From: a virus
Virus record (IMG/VR): IMGVR_UViG_3300025671_000143
Location: 1 to 42,150 of that record
Length of the DNA: 42,150 nucleotides
Strand: one strand, 5' to 3'
Positions 17,762 to 26,162 of this stretch are shown piece by piece. The notes beneath the pieces are model-generated. The model was not told the origin of the DNA and searched no databases. It saw nothing but the letters and a program-made list of their open reading frames with translations. Positions within the stretch are counted from its first letter, which is position 1. Each line of letters starts with the position of its first letter. The translations under genes and the position numbers were made by a program.

Positions 17762-20700
17762 ATGAAAAACTTAAATCACATATTAATATTCGTCTTAATA
17801 CTGTTGAGCATGTCTTTTATAGGGCATACCCGAGAACTGACCAACGCAGACACTACAACATTTGCAAATGGAGATTCTATTTCTGCTACAACCATGAATC
17901 AAAATTTCAATAGTATTATTACAAATGGAGTGAATGACAATAATACCAATATTAATACTCTCCGAACTGATGTTAACAGTACGTTAGGTGTAACTATTCC
18001 AACCACACCAACATTCAATGCTCGGGTTGATGACCTTGAGAGTTCAAAAACCAAGAGAGCTGTTGTGTCGATCGACGAGTATCCAAACGTATTTCCATAT
18101 TATGATAGTAATGATAATCCGTTGTATACGGCAGGAACGCGAGATAGTGGTCCAGGTATCCAAGCGGCCATTCAGGATGCTATAGATAACCATCTTGTTT
18201 TGGAGTTCCCCGCCAATCAGCTATATTGGATTCATGGTACTATTACTGTTTATGTTGGAGCTGATTCTGCGGTGGATGCCCAACCGCACCAGGGCGAGCA
18301 ATCATTTGATATTAGAGGAAACTTTAGTAAACTTTGGGCTTGGAATTGGGAAAACTTTAACGGACCTATGTTGAGAGTTCTTTCAAGGGAAACTCTAAAC
18401 AATATAAACTATCGCTCATTTGGAGGACGCTTTGAGAACTTTCAACTTGAAATGAATGGCCATTACGGGTCCGGGCCTCCACATCCAGATATGTATGCTA
18501 TTCAAGTTGGCGCCGCTAATAATTCTGTATGGCCCCGTCATAGATTGTTTTTTGAAGGATTCCATATCTCTCGCAAAATTGGCCAAAGTACCTTATACAC
18601 CGGAGCAGGCGGTGCCACTCAGACAATCGACTACAACAATAATGCCGTCGTCGTTACCAATTCTAAACATATTGTGTTTAGAGATTGTTCATTCATAACT
18701 GGAGGAATTACTTTTCAAGCTGTTCCTAATCCAGATAATAGTGACGCTGGAGGATTTGTTGGGGATCTTTGGGTAGATAACTGTGATCTTAGAGGAACAC
18801 CAACAGACGCCACCACGTTCGTAAACGGTGCAACACCAGAAGGGCCTGGCAATGAAACAGCAGCAATCACACCATATCGAGCTATTACAATTCGCGCTGA
18901 AGGAAATGATCTTGTATTTGATGGAGCATCAAGAAACCCATCCCAAGTAGGTGGACTATATGTAACAAATAATCAAATCTATGGTGGAAATGTTTTGATC
19001 CGCGCAGACAAGAACTCATCTCTTCATAATGTTCATTTCACACACAACGAGTTTGATTGGAGTGGAGATGGTGTTCCTCATGTAAAACTTGCTGTATATG
19101 GAGGAGACGGAACCTTTGGCGCTAGTGGAATTAGTGATGCCATTCATGACAGAGGTAACATGCACGCTATTAGGTTTGTAGAAAATACATTCACTGTTCC
19201 AAAGAACGCACCAGTTTTTGTCATTGAGGATCTTCCTCCAGCTTCATCATCGGGCTCGGCGATTGGAGGAACCGATGCTGAAATATATGATGTTGGGTTC
19301 ATCAATAACAGGGCTGACGGTGGCATAGTTACAACCGGAACCGCGCAGCCCGCAGCATTTTTGCAAATGGATGGTAGTGTTAATAATATCATCATTGATG
19401 GTAATGTTGTTAATCGTTATGCTGGTGATGGAAGTTGGACAAGTATGGTTAGCGTTGACAATGCAAAAGGAAAAATCAACTTCAATAATAATCAGTGGGA
19501 CGATAGCGTAGAAAACTGGATTCCGGGGCAGGTTTATAGTTATACAGGCGACAATGCTGCCTCACAAAAGCCCACCAACGCAATCAATTTTACAGGAACT
19601 ACTGAGAATACGCTTACCATGACTGCTACTGGAAATGTATTCCCAGATGGTGTTAATCTAGTCGGAGGAAATCAAAATGGGCGTATTATAGTAGGCACAA
19701 ACACAGCGTCAGCGGTAAAAAATATTGATCTCAATTCTCTTAGCACCATACCTCCTAACGAGCCGCGTCTCGCGAGACCGTATGCACCCAATGTAACGAT
19801 TGGAGCATTGAATGTAGTAACTAATACTACTAATCCTTCTAACGGCGTTGGCTGGGATATTGAAACTTTTCATGTAGATGATGATACAACACCAAATCGG
19901 CCGGCCCCCCCTGCCGGATCGAAATTTTCAATCAAGGTTGACGATCCGAACGGACTTGAAATATTGGATACCAGTAATCGAAGCACCTACCCAACCAGCA
20001 CCAACCGGAGCGAATATGGTAGAATACATACCCTATCAGGATCTCCAAAGATATTTCCACAAGGATCTATTATTGAATTTATTTCGGACGGAACTGATGT
20101 TTGGGAACTTCCAGGTACATCAACCAGTGTACGCGATTTGAGTGATGTATCATCGGCAATCCCCGCAGCCGGTAACACCCTAGTATACGACGCAGTTGCT
20201 CAAGAATACCAGCCTGGTAATCCAGGTTCAGGAATAGAATTGGGAGATTTGTCAAATGTCATAACAGATCCAGCCATTACCCAGGTCGCCCTGGCGATCG
20301 GCAGGGTATTAAAATGGAATGGTGCTCGCTGGGAGCCGGGTTTGGATAATGAAACCTCAGGGACAACAAACCTCAGCGACCTGCCGGATGTCTTTATAGA
20401 GGCAGGTGCTATAAATCCCGAGGAGGTCGCGAGTGGAGACCTCCTGCGAATTAACACTGACACGCCGTCCGGGGAGCCACAATATATTAGCACTAAAACA
20501 AACACATACAGAAAAATGATGTCTGTGTCTATAGATCCTTGGCCAACAGCCTCGAATGTTATAGATGTTTTAATAAGCCAGGCTGGCGTTAATGAGGATT
20601 TAATAATAGTGTTTGAGGATATAATATTTACTGAACGTGTTAATGCAATAGGAATACAAGTTATAAACGGAGCGGCGGGGACCACATATATAAATGAAGG

Positions 20701-21100
20701 TTATCATTTCCGAACAGAGTCGGATAGAGGTGGAGGTGTACCGTCAGCAAACCATGGTGGTGTAAATGCAATTCCTTATTTTAGAGGTGATAACTCAGGA
20801 AATTCAACGATAGGAATAAAAAGACTTGAGATGAGAGTAACACAAGCGACCGAGAACTCTGGAATGTTCATAGACATGGAAGGACAATTTATATACAATC
20901 CCGGTGGTGGAACGGATACATATACATCGTATGTTAAAGGTTGGCTAAGCCTCGATGATCTTGATCCATCGGGGAATAACAATATCAAACAAATAAAAAT
21001 AATACCATCTCAAACCAATGGTACGCCAGTCACAGAAAATGCAAGTAATATTATTCCTGCTGGTTGGAGATTGTCTACTTATCGAGAGCTGACACCATGA
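17762..21100 (+). CDS. secreted beta-helix protein, paralogue B with tail-fibre C-terminus
   Basis: 1112 aa from the ATG at 17762, chosen because AAGGA precedes it and it gives a signal peptide (MKNLNHILIFVLILLSMSFIG); the open frame runs 69 bp further upstream inside the previous gene. Post-signal motif TFANGDSISATTMNQNFNSI. Residues about 127-150 match paralogue A (SGPGIQAAIQDAIDNHLV). Beta-helix rungs follow (IVFRDCSFITGG, LYVTNNQIYGG, LHNVHFTHNEFD). After about residue 780 it gains a part paralogue A lacks: repeats of LSDVSS, LGDLSN and LSDLPD with RVLKWNGARWEPG, typical of phage tail fibres, then a beta-rich end domain. A fibre-type C-terminus behind a signal peptide is unusual. Its TGA overlaps the next ATG. 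Confidence 0.8.
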   Translation: MKNLNHILIFVLILLSMSFIGHTRELTNADTTTFANGDSISATTMNQNFNSIITNGVNDNNTNINTLRTDVNSTLGVTIPTTPTFNARVDDLESSKTKRAVVSIDEYPNVFPYYDSNDNPLYTAGTRDSGPGIQAAIQDAIDNHLVLEFPANQLYWIHGTITVYVGADSAVDAQPHQGEQSFDIRGNFSKLWAWNWENFNGPMLRVLSRETLNNINYRSFGGRFENFQLEMNGHYGSGPPHPDMYAIQVGAANNSVWPRHRLFFEGFHISRKIGQSTLYTGAGGATQTIDYNNNAVVVTNSKHIVFRDCSFITGGITFQAVPNPDNSDAGGFVGDLWVDNCDLRGTPTDATTFVNGATPEGPGNETAAITPYRAITIRAEGNDLVFDGASRNPSQVGGLYVTNNQIYGGNVLIRADKNSSLHNVHFTHNEFDWSGDGVPHVKLAVYGGDGTFGASGISDAIHDRGNMHAIRFVENTFTVPKNAPVFVIEDLPPASSSGSAIGGTDAEIYDVGFINNRADGGIVTTGTAQPAAFLQMDGSVNNIIIDGNVVNRYAGDGSWTSMVSVDNAKGKINFNNNQWDDSVENWIPGQVYSYTGDNAASQKPTNAINFTGTTENTLTMTATGNVFPDGVNLVGGNQNGRIIVGTNTASAVKNIDLNSLSTIPPNEPRLARPYAPNVTIGALNVVTNTTNPSNGVGWDIETFHVDDDTTPNRPAPPAGSKFSIKVDDPNGLEILDTSNRSTYPTSTNRSEYGRIHTLSGSPKIFPQGSIIEFISDGTDVWELPGTSTSVRDLSDVSSAIPAAGNTLVYDAVAQEYQPGNPGSGIELGDLSNVITDPAITQVALAIGRVLKWNGARWEPGLDNETSGTTNLSDLPDVFIEAGAINPEEVASGDLLRINTDTPSGEPQYISTKTNTYRKMMSVSIDPWPTASNVIDVLISQAGVNEDLIIVFEDIIFTERVNAIGIQVINGAAGTTYINEGYHFRTESDRGGGVPSANHGGVNAIPYFRGDNSGNSTIGIKRLEMRVTQATENSGMFIDMEGQFIYNPGGGTDTYTSYVKGWLSLDDLDPSGNNNIKQIKIIPSQTNGTPVTENASNIIPAGWRLSTYRELTP

Positions 21101-21348
21101 ACAAAAAACAAAACTACATAATAGTAATGATAGTGCTACTAAACACCGGATGCGCTCCTTGGTGGAAAACTGATGTTGTGGTATCCTATGAACCTCCAAG
21201 ATGTGATATTATCTGGGAGTCGGATGATCGGGCAGAATTGATTGCCTTTATGGACAGCGAGCTACCATCAGATAAGGTATTCGAGAAGATTGCCGAATAT
21301 CGGCGGTATTGTAATGCTGTGAATGATTATATCAACGGAGCTGAGTAG
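21097..21348 (+). CDS. small putative lipoprotein
   Basis: 83 aa from the ATG at 21097, which overlaps the previous stop (ATGA). The n-region MNKKQN, a hydrophobic core (YIIVMIVLL) and LLNTGC make a plausible lipobox with the cysteine at residue 19, so a lipid-anchored periplasmic or outer-membrane protein is likely. The mature part is short and acidic with two further cysteines (PPRCD and YRRYCN). It could be an outer-membrane spanin subunit, a surface anchor for the large secreted proteins, or an exclusion lipoprotein; nothing in the sequence decides between these. It is the last gene before the primase promoter. Confidence 0.65.
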   Translation: MNKKQNYIIVMIVLLNTGCAPWWKTDVVVSYEPPRCDIIWESDDRAELIAFMDSELPSDKVFEKIAEYRRYCNAVNDYINGAE

Positions 21349-21354
21349 AAACAC

Positions 21355-21383
21355 TTGACATATGTGCTTCGCGTGATTATACT
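21355..21383 (+). promoter_or_regulatory. sigma70-type promoter of the primase operon
   Basis: TTGACA (21355-21360), a 17-bp spacer and TATACT (21378-21383) make a near-perfect sigma70 promoter. The expected transcription start falls at about 21390, the A of the primase ATG, so the message may be leaderless. It separates the secreted/virion block from the replication genes and implies that host RNA polymerase can transcribe them early. Confidence 0.75.
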
Positions 21384-21389
21384 TTCAGT

Positions 21390-22400
21390 ATGAAGTATAT
21401 CGACGTAAAATACCTTCGGCTATTATCTCCGCAGCTCAATCTATTTACCGATAAAGGCAATGATCTGTTCAACTTTCGTTGCCCTATCTGTGGTGATTCT
21501 GAACGGGATCAAACTCGTGCGCGGGGGTATGTTTTTCCTGCGGATAATCGCCTGATCTTCAAATGTCATAACTGCGGCGACAGTCGCGGTATTGGCAATC
21601 TTCTGCGTTCGGTTGATCCTCGTCTTGCTGACGAATACCGAATGGAGATGTTTGAAGCAAAGTTCGGCAACAAGCCACAGAAGAAATCTGTGGAGAAGCT
21701 GATCACTCCAGCCCCTCTCTTTCAAGCAAACTCGCCATCAAAAGTGCTGCTTGCGCTCGATGGTGTAAAAAGACTTTCTGATCTTCCAAACGATCACAAA
21801 GCGTGTCAGTATATGCGTTCGCGCAAGATTGACGATTTAAGTGGGCTTTTCTATTGTGACGATGATAACGTGCTGGAGAAGCTCTCTACTGCTTATATTG
21901 GAAGGATTAGAGGAGGGGTGTCAAGAATTTTGATTCCCTTCACGGACCGGACTGGAAACCTTGTCGGATTAACTGGGAGAGCCTTGTCCCCCGACGCATT
22001 GCGCTATCTGCACATCAAGATTACCGAAGATCCTCTGATATATGGGCTCGACAAGTGGGAGTCTACGGAGTATACATATGTTGTAGAAGGGCAGTTCGAC
22101 TCGATGTTTCTTCCCAACGCTCTGGCTGTTGGTGGATCTGATCTCGCCAAGATGACCGAGATTGTAGACAAGCACAATACGGTATTTGTGTTTGACAACG
22201 AGCCTCGCAATCGCGAGAATATAAAGAAACTGAGAAAGCTCGTGTCTGAGGGATATTCTGTTTGTGTCTGGCCAAGCCAGATTGAGCAGAAAGATGTAAA
22301 TGATATGGTGATGGCTGGCATCGACGTGAAGAAGATCATTGATCTAAATACGGAACGTGGTCTGAGTGCGGAGCTGGCAATAAATGATTGGAGTAGATAA
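21390..22400 (+). CDS. 61: DNA primase, T4 gp61-like
   Basis: 336 aa, close to T4 gp61 (342 aa). The N-terminal zinc-binding module is complete: C31-P-I-C34 and C59-H-N-C62. The TOPRIM core follows: YVVEGQFDSMF gives the catalytic glutamate E233, and VFVFDNE gives the metal-binding acidic residues D269 and E271. The protein makes RNA primers for lagging-strand synthesis together with a gp41-type helicase, which is not in this window. The ATG sits at the predicted transcription start of a strong promoter and has no leader or Shine-Dalgarno. The stop overlaps the ThyX start (TAATG). Assignment as a gp61/DnaG-type primase is secure. Confidence 0.92.
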   Translation: MKYIDVKYLRLLSPQLNLFTDKGNDLFNFRCPICGDSERDQTRARGYVFPADNRLIFKCHNCGDSRGIGNLLRSVDPRLADEYRMEMFEAKFGNKPQKKSVEKLITPAPLFQANSPSKVLLALDGVKRLSDLPNDHKACQYMRSRKIDDLSGLFYCDDDNVLEKLSTAYIGRIRGGVSRILIPFTDRTGNLVGLTGRALSPDALRYLHIKITEDPLIYGLDKWESTEYTYVVEGQFDSMFLPNALAVGGSDLAKMTEIVDKHNTVFVFDNEPRNRENIKKLRKLVSEGYSVCVWPSQIEQKDVNDMVMAGIDVKKIIDLNTERGLSAELAINDWSR

Positions 22401-23032
22401 TGAGAGCTGAGTATGTGGATCACATGGGATCTGATCTAACCGTTGTAAATGCTGCGCGGGTTTCGTTTGATAAACACGCTACGGAGTTCTCTGCCAGAGA
22501 TGAAAAGCTCATCAAATACTTAGCTTCGCATAATCACTTCACTCCTTTCACGCACCCGCAAATCACCGTGCGTGAGACTGTGCCGATCTTTGTTGCGCGT
22601 CAGCGTTTCAAGCACACCGTTGGGTTCACCTACAACGAGGTGTCTCGGAGATATGTTTCCGACGATCCAGAGTTCTTCATTCCCGAGGAGTGGCGAGCTT
22701 CTGCTGAAAATGTCAAGCAGGGATCATCAAGTGATGCTGTAGAGGAGCCGTGGTTGACTGAAGCTGTTGAAGCACATCACGAAATGTCATTATCCCTATA
22801 TAAGAAACTCATGGAATCGGGAGTTTGTAATGAGCAAGCCCGCATGGTTCTTCCACAGTCCATGTATACCTCATATTATGTGACAGGATCATTATCTGCG
22901 TGGGCTCGCGCATATATACTCCGCGCTGAAAAAACAGCACAGAAAGAAATCCAAGAGCTTGCTCATATATGGGCGAGCATTCTTGTCCCCCTATTCCCAG
23001 CAAGCTGGGCTGCCCTTACGGAAGGAAAGTAA
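22400..23032 (+). CDS. thyX: flavin-dependent thymidylate synthase ThyX
   Basis: 210 aa. The ThyX signature appears as R67-Q-R-F-K-H-T-V-G-F-T-Y-N-E-V-S-R-R-Y85, a relative of RHRxxSxNExSxRY. HNHFTPFTHPQI (about 44-55) is the conserved FAD/dUMP segment preceding it, and EQARMVLPQSMYT (about 145-157) is the usual second motif. It converts dUMP to dTMP with methylene-THF and reduced FAD. Next to a class II ribonucleotide reductase it completes a phage dNTP supply route. ATG overlaps the primase stop; the stop abuts the RNR start. Confidence 0.93.
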   Translation: MRAEYVDHMGSDLTVVNAARVSFDKHATEFSARDEKLIKYLASHNHFTPFTHPQITVRETVPIFVARQRFKHTVGFTYNEVSRRYVSDDPEFFIPEEWRASAENVKQGSSSDAVEEPWLTEAVEAHHEMSLSLYKKLMESGVCNEQARMVLPQSMYTSYYVTGSLSAWARAYILRAEKTAQKEIQELAHIWASILVPLFPASWAALTEGK

Positions 23033-24943
23033 ATGTCAGTCGATCTACCTACGCTCTACCAGTCTTACATTCACCTTTCACGATACTCTCGATGGCTTCC
23101 TGAGAAGAACCGTCGTGAAACTTGGGAGGAAACGGTAAAGCGTTATTTCGACTTCTTTGAATGGCATCTAGTTGAGAATACCACAGGAAAGCTATCAGCG
23201 CAGACACGCAATGAGCTAGAACAAGCTGTATTGAATCTTGAGGTGATGCCTTCTATGCGTTGTCTGATGACAGCAGGTGACGCATTGGCTCGTGAAAATA
23301 TCGCAGGTTATAACTGCTCGTATGTGGCTATCGACAATCTTCGTGCGTTCGACGAAGTGTTGTATATTCTGATGAACGGCACAGGTGTTGGCTTCTCGGT
23401 TGAGGAGCATTATGTTCAACAGTTAGGTATTGTGAATGATGAGTTTAATCAAACCGATACCGTTATTGTTGTTCCCGATTCCAAGTTAGGATGGGCAAAG
23501 GCTCTTCGCGAGCTTCTTGCCATGCTCTATGCTGGGCAAGTTCCTCGATGGGATCTGTCTCGCCTGCGACCCGCTGGCGCGCCATTGAAGACATTTGGCG
23601 GCCGCGCATCTGGACCCGAGCCACTGGACACGCTTTTTAGGTTTTGCGTGAACACGCTAAAAGGTGCGGCTGGTCGCAGGTTAACTTCGCTCGAATGTCA
23701 CGACATTGTATGCAAGATCGCAGAGTCGATCGTTGTCGGTGGTGTTCGTCGGTCTGCCTTGATCTCTCTGTCTAATCTTTCTGATGAAAGAATGCGACAC
23801 GCAAAGACTGGGCAGTGGTGGGATACAGAAGGGCAGCGAGCGTTGGCTAACAACTCTGCTGTATATAATGAGAAGCCTGAGATGGGTATCTTCATGCAGG
23901 AGTGGTTGTCTCTCTACGAATCAAAGTCGGGAGAACGTGGTATATTCTCGCGTGCTGCTTCTATCAAGCAATCATTGAAGAATGGTAGACGAGATGCTGA
24001 GTGGGAATTTGGAACAAATCCTTGCTCCGAGATTATTCTTCGCCCTCGCGAGTTCTGTAATCTGAGTGAAGTTGTGGTTCGCGCAGATGATACTGAAGAG
24101 TCGCTGAAGCGAAAGGTTCGTCTTGCTACCATTCTCGGAACAATGCAATCAACGCTGACCAACTTCCGCTTCATTAGTGCAGCATGGAAGAAGAACTGCG
24201 AAGAGGAACGATTGCTTGGTGTTTCGATGACAGGCATCATGGATTGTAATCTTACTAACGGTAAGAAGGTTGGATTGGCGAATCGCCTTGAAGAGCTTCG
24301 CAATGAAGCAATCAAAACAAATGCAGAGTGGGCAAAGAACTTCGGTGTCAACCAGTCTGCTGCGATTACTTGCGTCAAGCCTTCGGGAACAGTATCGCAG
24401 CTCGTGGATGCAGCGAGTGGTATTCATGCACGTCACAGCGAATACTATATTCGTACCATTCGAGCAGATAAGAAAGATCCGCTTGCGCGTATGATGGTAG
24501 AGAAAGGATTTCCGGTTGAGGATGATGTGATGCAGCCGGATCATAACTATGTTTTCTCGTTTCCCATCAAGTGCCCAAAGAACGCAATCTTTCGAGAGGA
24601 TCTGACTGCTATCGAGCAGCTTGAGTTGTGGCTGACATATCAACGACATTGGTGCGAACACAAGCCTTCTGTTACAATCTCAGTCAAGGAACACGAGTGG
24701 TTTGAAGTTGGAGCGTGGGTATACAAGCACTTCGATGAGATGAGTGGTGTATCATTCCTGCCATTCGTTGGGCACATTTATCAACAGGCTCCGTATCAAG
24801 ATTGCGATAAGGAACGATATGAAAAAGTTTTGAAGCAGATGCCACAGAATGTAGACTGGGCTGATCTATCCGAGTATGAAGTATCTGATCAAACCACAGG
24901 AAGCCAAGAGCTTGCGTGTGCAGCAGGAGGATGCGAAGTATAA
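23033..24943 (+). CDS. nrdJ: adenosylcobalamin-dependent (class II) ribonucleotide reductase
   Basis: 636 aa, shorter than the ~740-aa Lactobacillus enzyme but in the range of phage monomeric class II enzymes. Visible motifs: MRCLMTAGDALARENIAGYNCSY with C95, MNGTGVGFSVE, NPCSEIILRPREFCNLSE (N329, C331, E333; the thiyl-radical and catalytic loop), CVKPSGTVSQLVDAASGIH, and a C-terminal CAAGGC (C629, C634) as the redox pair that regenerates the active site. There is no separate small subunit or activase nearby, as expected for a B12-dependent enzyme. It reduces ribonucleotides (probably triphosphates) and needs host cobalamin. It lies directly after thyX and its stop overlaps the next ATG. Confidence 0.92.
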   Translation: MSVDLPTLYQSYIHLSRYSRWLPEKNRRETWEETVKRYFDFFEWHLVENTTGKLSAQTRNELEQAVLNLEVMPSMRCLMTAGDALARENIAGYNCSYVAIDNLRAFDEVLYILMNGTGVGFSVEEHYVQQLGIVNDEFNQTDTVIVVPDSKLGWAKALRELLAMLYAGQVPRWDLSRLRPAGAPLKTFGGRASGPEPLDTLFRFCVNTLKGAAGRRLTSLECHDIVCKIAESIVVGGVRRSALISLSNLSDERMRHAKTGQWWDTEGQRALANNSAVYNEKPEMGIFMQEWLSLYESKSGERGIFSRAASIKQSLKNGRRDAEWEFGTNPCSEIILRPREFCNLSEVVVRADDTEESLKRKVRLATILGTMQSTLTNFRFISAAWKKNCEEERLLGVSMTGIMDCNLTNGKKVGLANRLEELRNEAIKTNAEWAKNFGVNQSAAITCVKPSGTVSQLVDAASGIHARHSEYYIRTIRADKKDPLARMMVEKGFPVEDDVMQPDHNYVFSFPIKCPKNAIFREDLTAIEQLELWLTYQRHWCEHKPSVTISVKEHEWFEVGAWVYKHFDEMSGVSFLPFVGHIYQQAPYQDCDKERYEKVLKQMPQNVDWADLSEYEVSDQTTGSQELACAAGGCEV

Positions 24944-25089
24944 TGGATGAATTGGATATTGACTGGGATGACATTGACCCAAGAATATGTCGAGCGTGCG
25001 AAGCGGAGTTCATCGTTATTTTAGCCGATGATCTTTTGGAAGCGGATCATGCGTTTTGCCCGTTCTGCTCAGAGCCAATGATGGATTAA
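24943..25089 (+). CDS. 48-aa zinc-ribbon-like protein
   Basis: A short open frame starting in the TAATG overlap with the RNR stop and ending 3 bp before the RuvC-like gene. It encodes MDELDIDWDDIDPRICRAC, then a spacer, then HAFCPFCSEPMMD. The two CxxC pairs (CRAC and CPFC), about 22 residues apart, form a zinc-ribbon pattern, and the N-terminus is strongly acidic. It fills the gap between two real genes, which supports it being translated. Role unknown; small zinc ribbons in T4-like phages can be transcription or protein-interaction factors. Confidence 0.65.
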   Translation: MDELDIDWDDIDPRICRACEAEFIVILADDLLEADHAFCPFCSEPMMD

Positions 25090-25092
25090 CCA

Positions 25093-25680
25093 ATGTTAGT
25101 CGTAGGCATTGACTATTCTCTGACATCTCCTGCGATCTGTCTATATAATACAGACCATGAGTTCAAGTTTAGTAATACGAAGTGTCATTTTCTCGCAAGC
25201 AAGAAAATGCACGAAGCCTACAACGATGGCGTAATCATATCTGAAAACTACCCGAAACTCTGGACAACGGATGAGGGAAGATATAGTTCGATCGCATATT
25301 GGGCAGAACAGGTGATATTCAATGCGTTGGGTCTATCTTCAAACAATGAAATTTCTATCTTCATTGAAGGTTATGCTTTTGGTGCTTCTGGTAAAGTATT
25401 CCACATTGCTGAGAACACTGCCATACTGAAACATAAGCTATATAATGCTGGAGTCAGTTATGAAACTGTTGCTCCAACTGCGGTGAAGAAATTTGCAACA
25501 GGTAAAGGCAATTCCAATAAAGAGGCAATGTATGAAGCATTTATTGAAGAGACAGGAGAGGACTTGATGATGAAGCTATCTCCGAAAGCGGGTAAGATAA
25601 ACTCTCCGGTATCTGACATTGTGGATGCTTACTATATCTGTAAATATGGAGTAGCATCCCTTAAGGGATGCGTAGCGTAG
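25093..25680 (+). CDS. RuvC-like Holliday-junction or branched-DNA nuclease
   Basis: 195 aa with an RNase H-like fold. GIDYSLTSPAI supplies the first catalytic aspartate D7, IFIEGYAFG the glutamate E92, and SDIVDAYYI the late acidic residues D175 and D178. APTAVKKFATGKGNSNKEAM is the usual connecting segment of RuvC-type nucleases. It probably resolves recombination intermediates or trims branched DNA before packaging, in place of T4 endonuclease VII. The end of the frame contains an 18-bp perfect palindrome (25654-25671). Confidence 0.85.
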   Translation: MLVVGIDYSLTSPAICLYNTDHEFKFSNTKCHFLASKKMHEAYNDGVIISENYPKLWTTDEGRYSSIAYWAEQVIFNALGLSSNNEISIFIEGYAFGASGKVFHIAENTAILKHKLYNAGVSYETVAPTAVKKFATGKGNSNKEAMYEAFIEETGEDLMMKLSPKAGKINSPVSDIVDAYYICKYGVASLKGCVA

Positions 25681-25684
25681 CTAC
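25654..25684 (+). terminator. palindromic hairpin pair at the end of the RuvC-like gene (possible terminator)
   Basis: An 18-bp perfect palindrome (GCATCCCTTAAGGGATGC) is followed at once by GTAGC-GTA-GCTAC. The position at a gene end suggests a transcript end or processing site. There is no T-run after it, so a standard Rho-independent terminator is not shown. Confidence 0.35.
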
Positions 25685-25705
25685 TACCTTATTACTATAT
25701 CTACT

Positions 25706-25734
25706 TTGGTTTCGGCCGACTACATCTCTATATA
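25706..25734 (+). promoter_or_regulatory. possible promoter before the small gene at 25782
   Basis: TTGGTT (25706-25711), 17 bp, TATATA (25729-25734) lies in a 101-bp gap. Transcription would start near 25741. The leader then holds TTGCC (25758-25762) and GGCAA (25772-25776), which can pair and would hide the only weak AGG before the ATG. The -35 element is imperfect. Confidence 0.4.
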
Positions 25735-25781
25735 TAAGACAAAGACACAAAAAACACTTGCCAATTTCATAGGCAATCAAA

Positions 25782-26132
25782 ATGGCAAGCATACCATTTT
25801 TGACTTATTTCAAAATGATTGTTGACATGCTCCAATTGGGAGCTATAATATGGGACATGATGAAGAATAGAAATTTCAAATGCGTTATTGAATGGCAGCT
25901 CAACTCAGCCGAAGGTGAGCTTGAACAGGCAAATCAAAGTCTTTTTTGGGCAGAAGAAAATGCTGAAAAGAGAAAGGTAGAAAAGGCTGATGACGTGAAT
26001 GTTATCGCTGGTATTAATCGTGTGAACTCAGCACAAGTTCGCCTTCAGCGAGCAAGAGAGTTAATGGCGGAGCATAAATGTGAAACGCACGCCATTTGCG
26101 CCATTTTGAATAAAAGTAAAAATGGTAGTTAG
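25782..26132 (+). CDS. hypothetical coiled-coil protein
   Basis: 116 aa, not recognised. Residues 4-27 are hydrophobic with aromatic residues (FLTYFKMIVDMLQLGAIIW), possibly membrane-associated. Residues about 40-98 are charged and helical with heptad character (AEGELEQANQSLFWAEENAEK, VNSAQVRLQRARELMAEH). Two cysteines near the end (HKCETHAICAI). It has its own probable promoter and is bracketed by hairpins, so it may be an early small gene that interacts with the host. The end overlaps a CCATTTT/AAAATGG hairpin (26101-26125) followed by a T-rich stretch. Confidence 0.55.
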   Translation: MASIPFLTYFKMIVDMLQLGAIIWDMMKNRNFKCVIEWQLNSAEGELEQANQSLFWAEENAEKRKVEKADDVNVIAGINRVNSAQVRLQRARELMAEHKCETHAICAILNKSKNGS

Positions 26133-26162
26133 TTTTTCTGTGTAGTTTGACTACATAGTAAT

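Noticed and set aside
23033-24943. Presence of a B12-dependent RNR suggesting a cobalamin riboswitch
   Set aside because: The gene abuts thyX with no leader; no room for a riboswitch.
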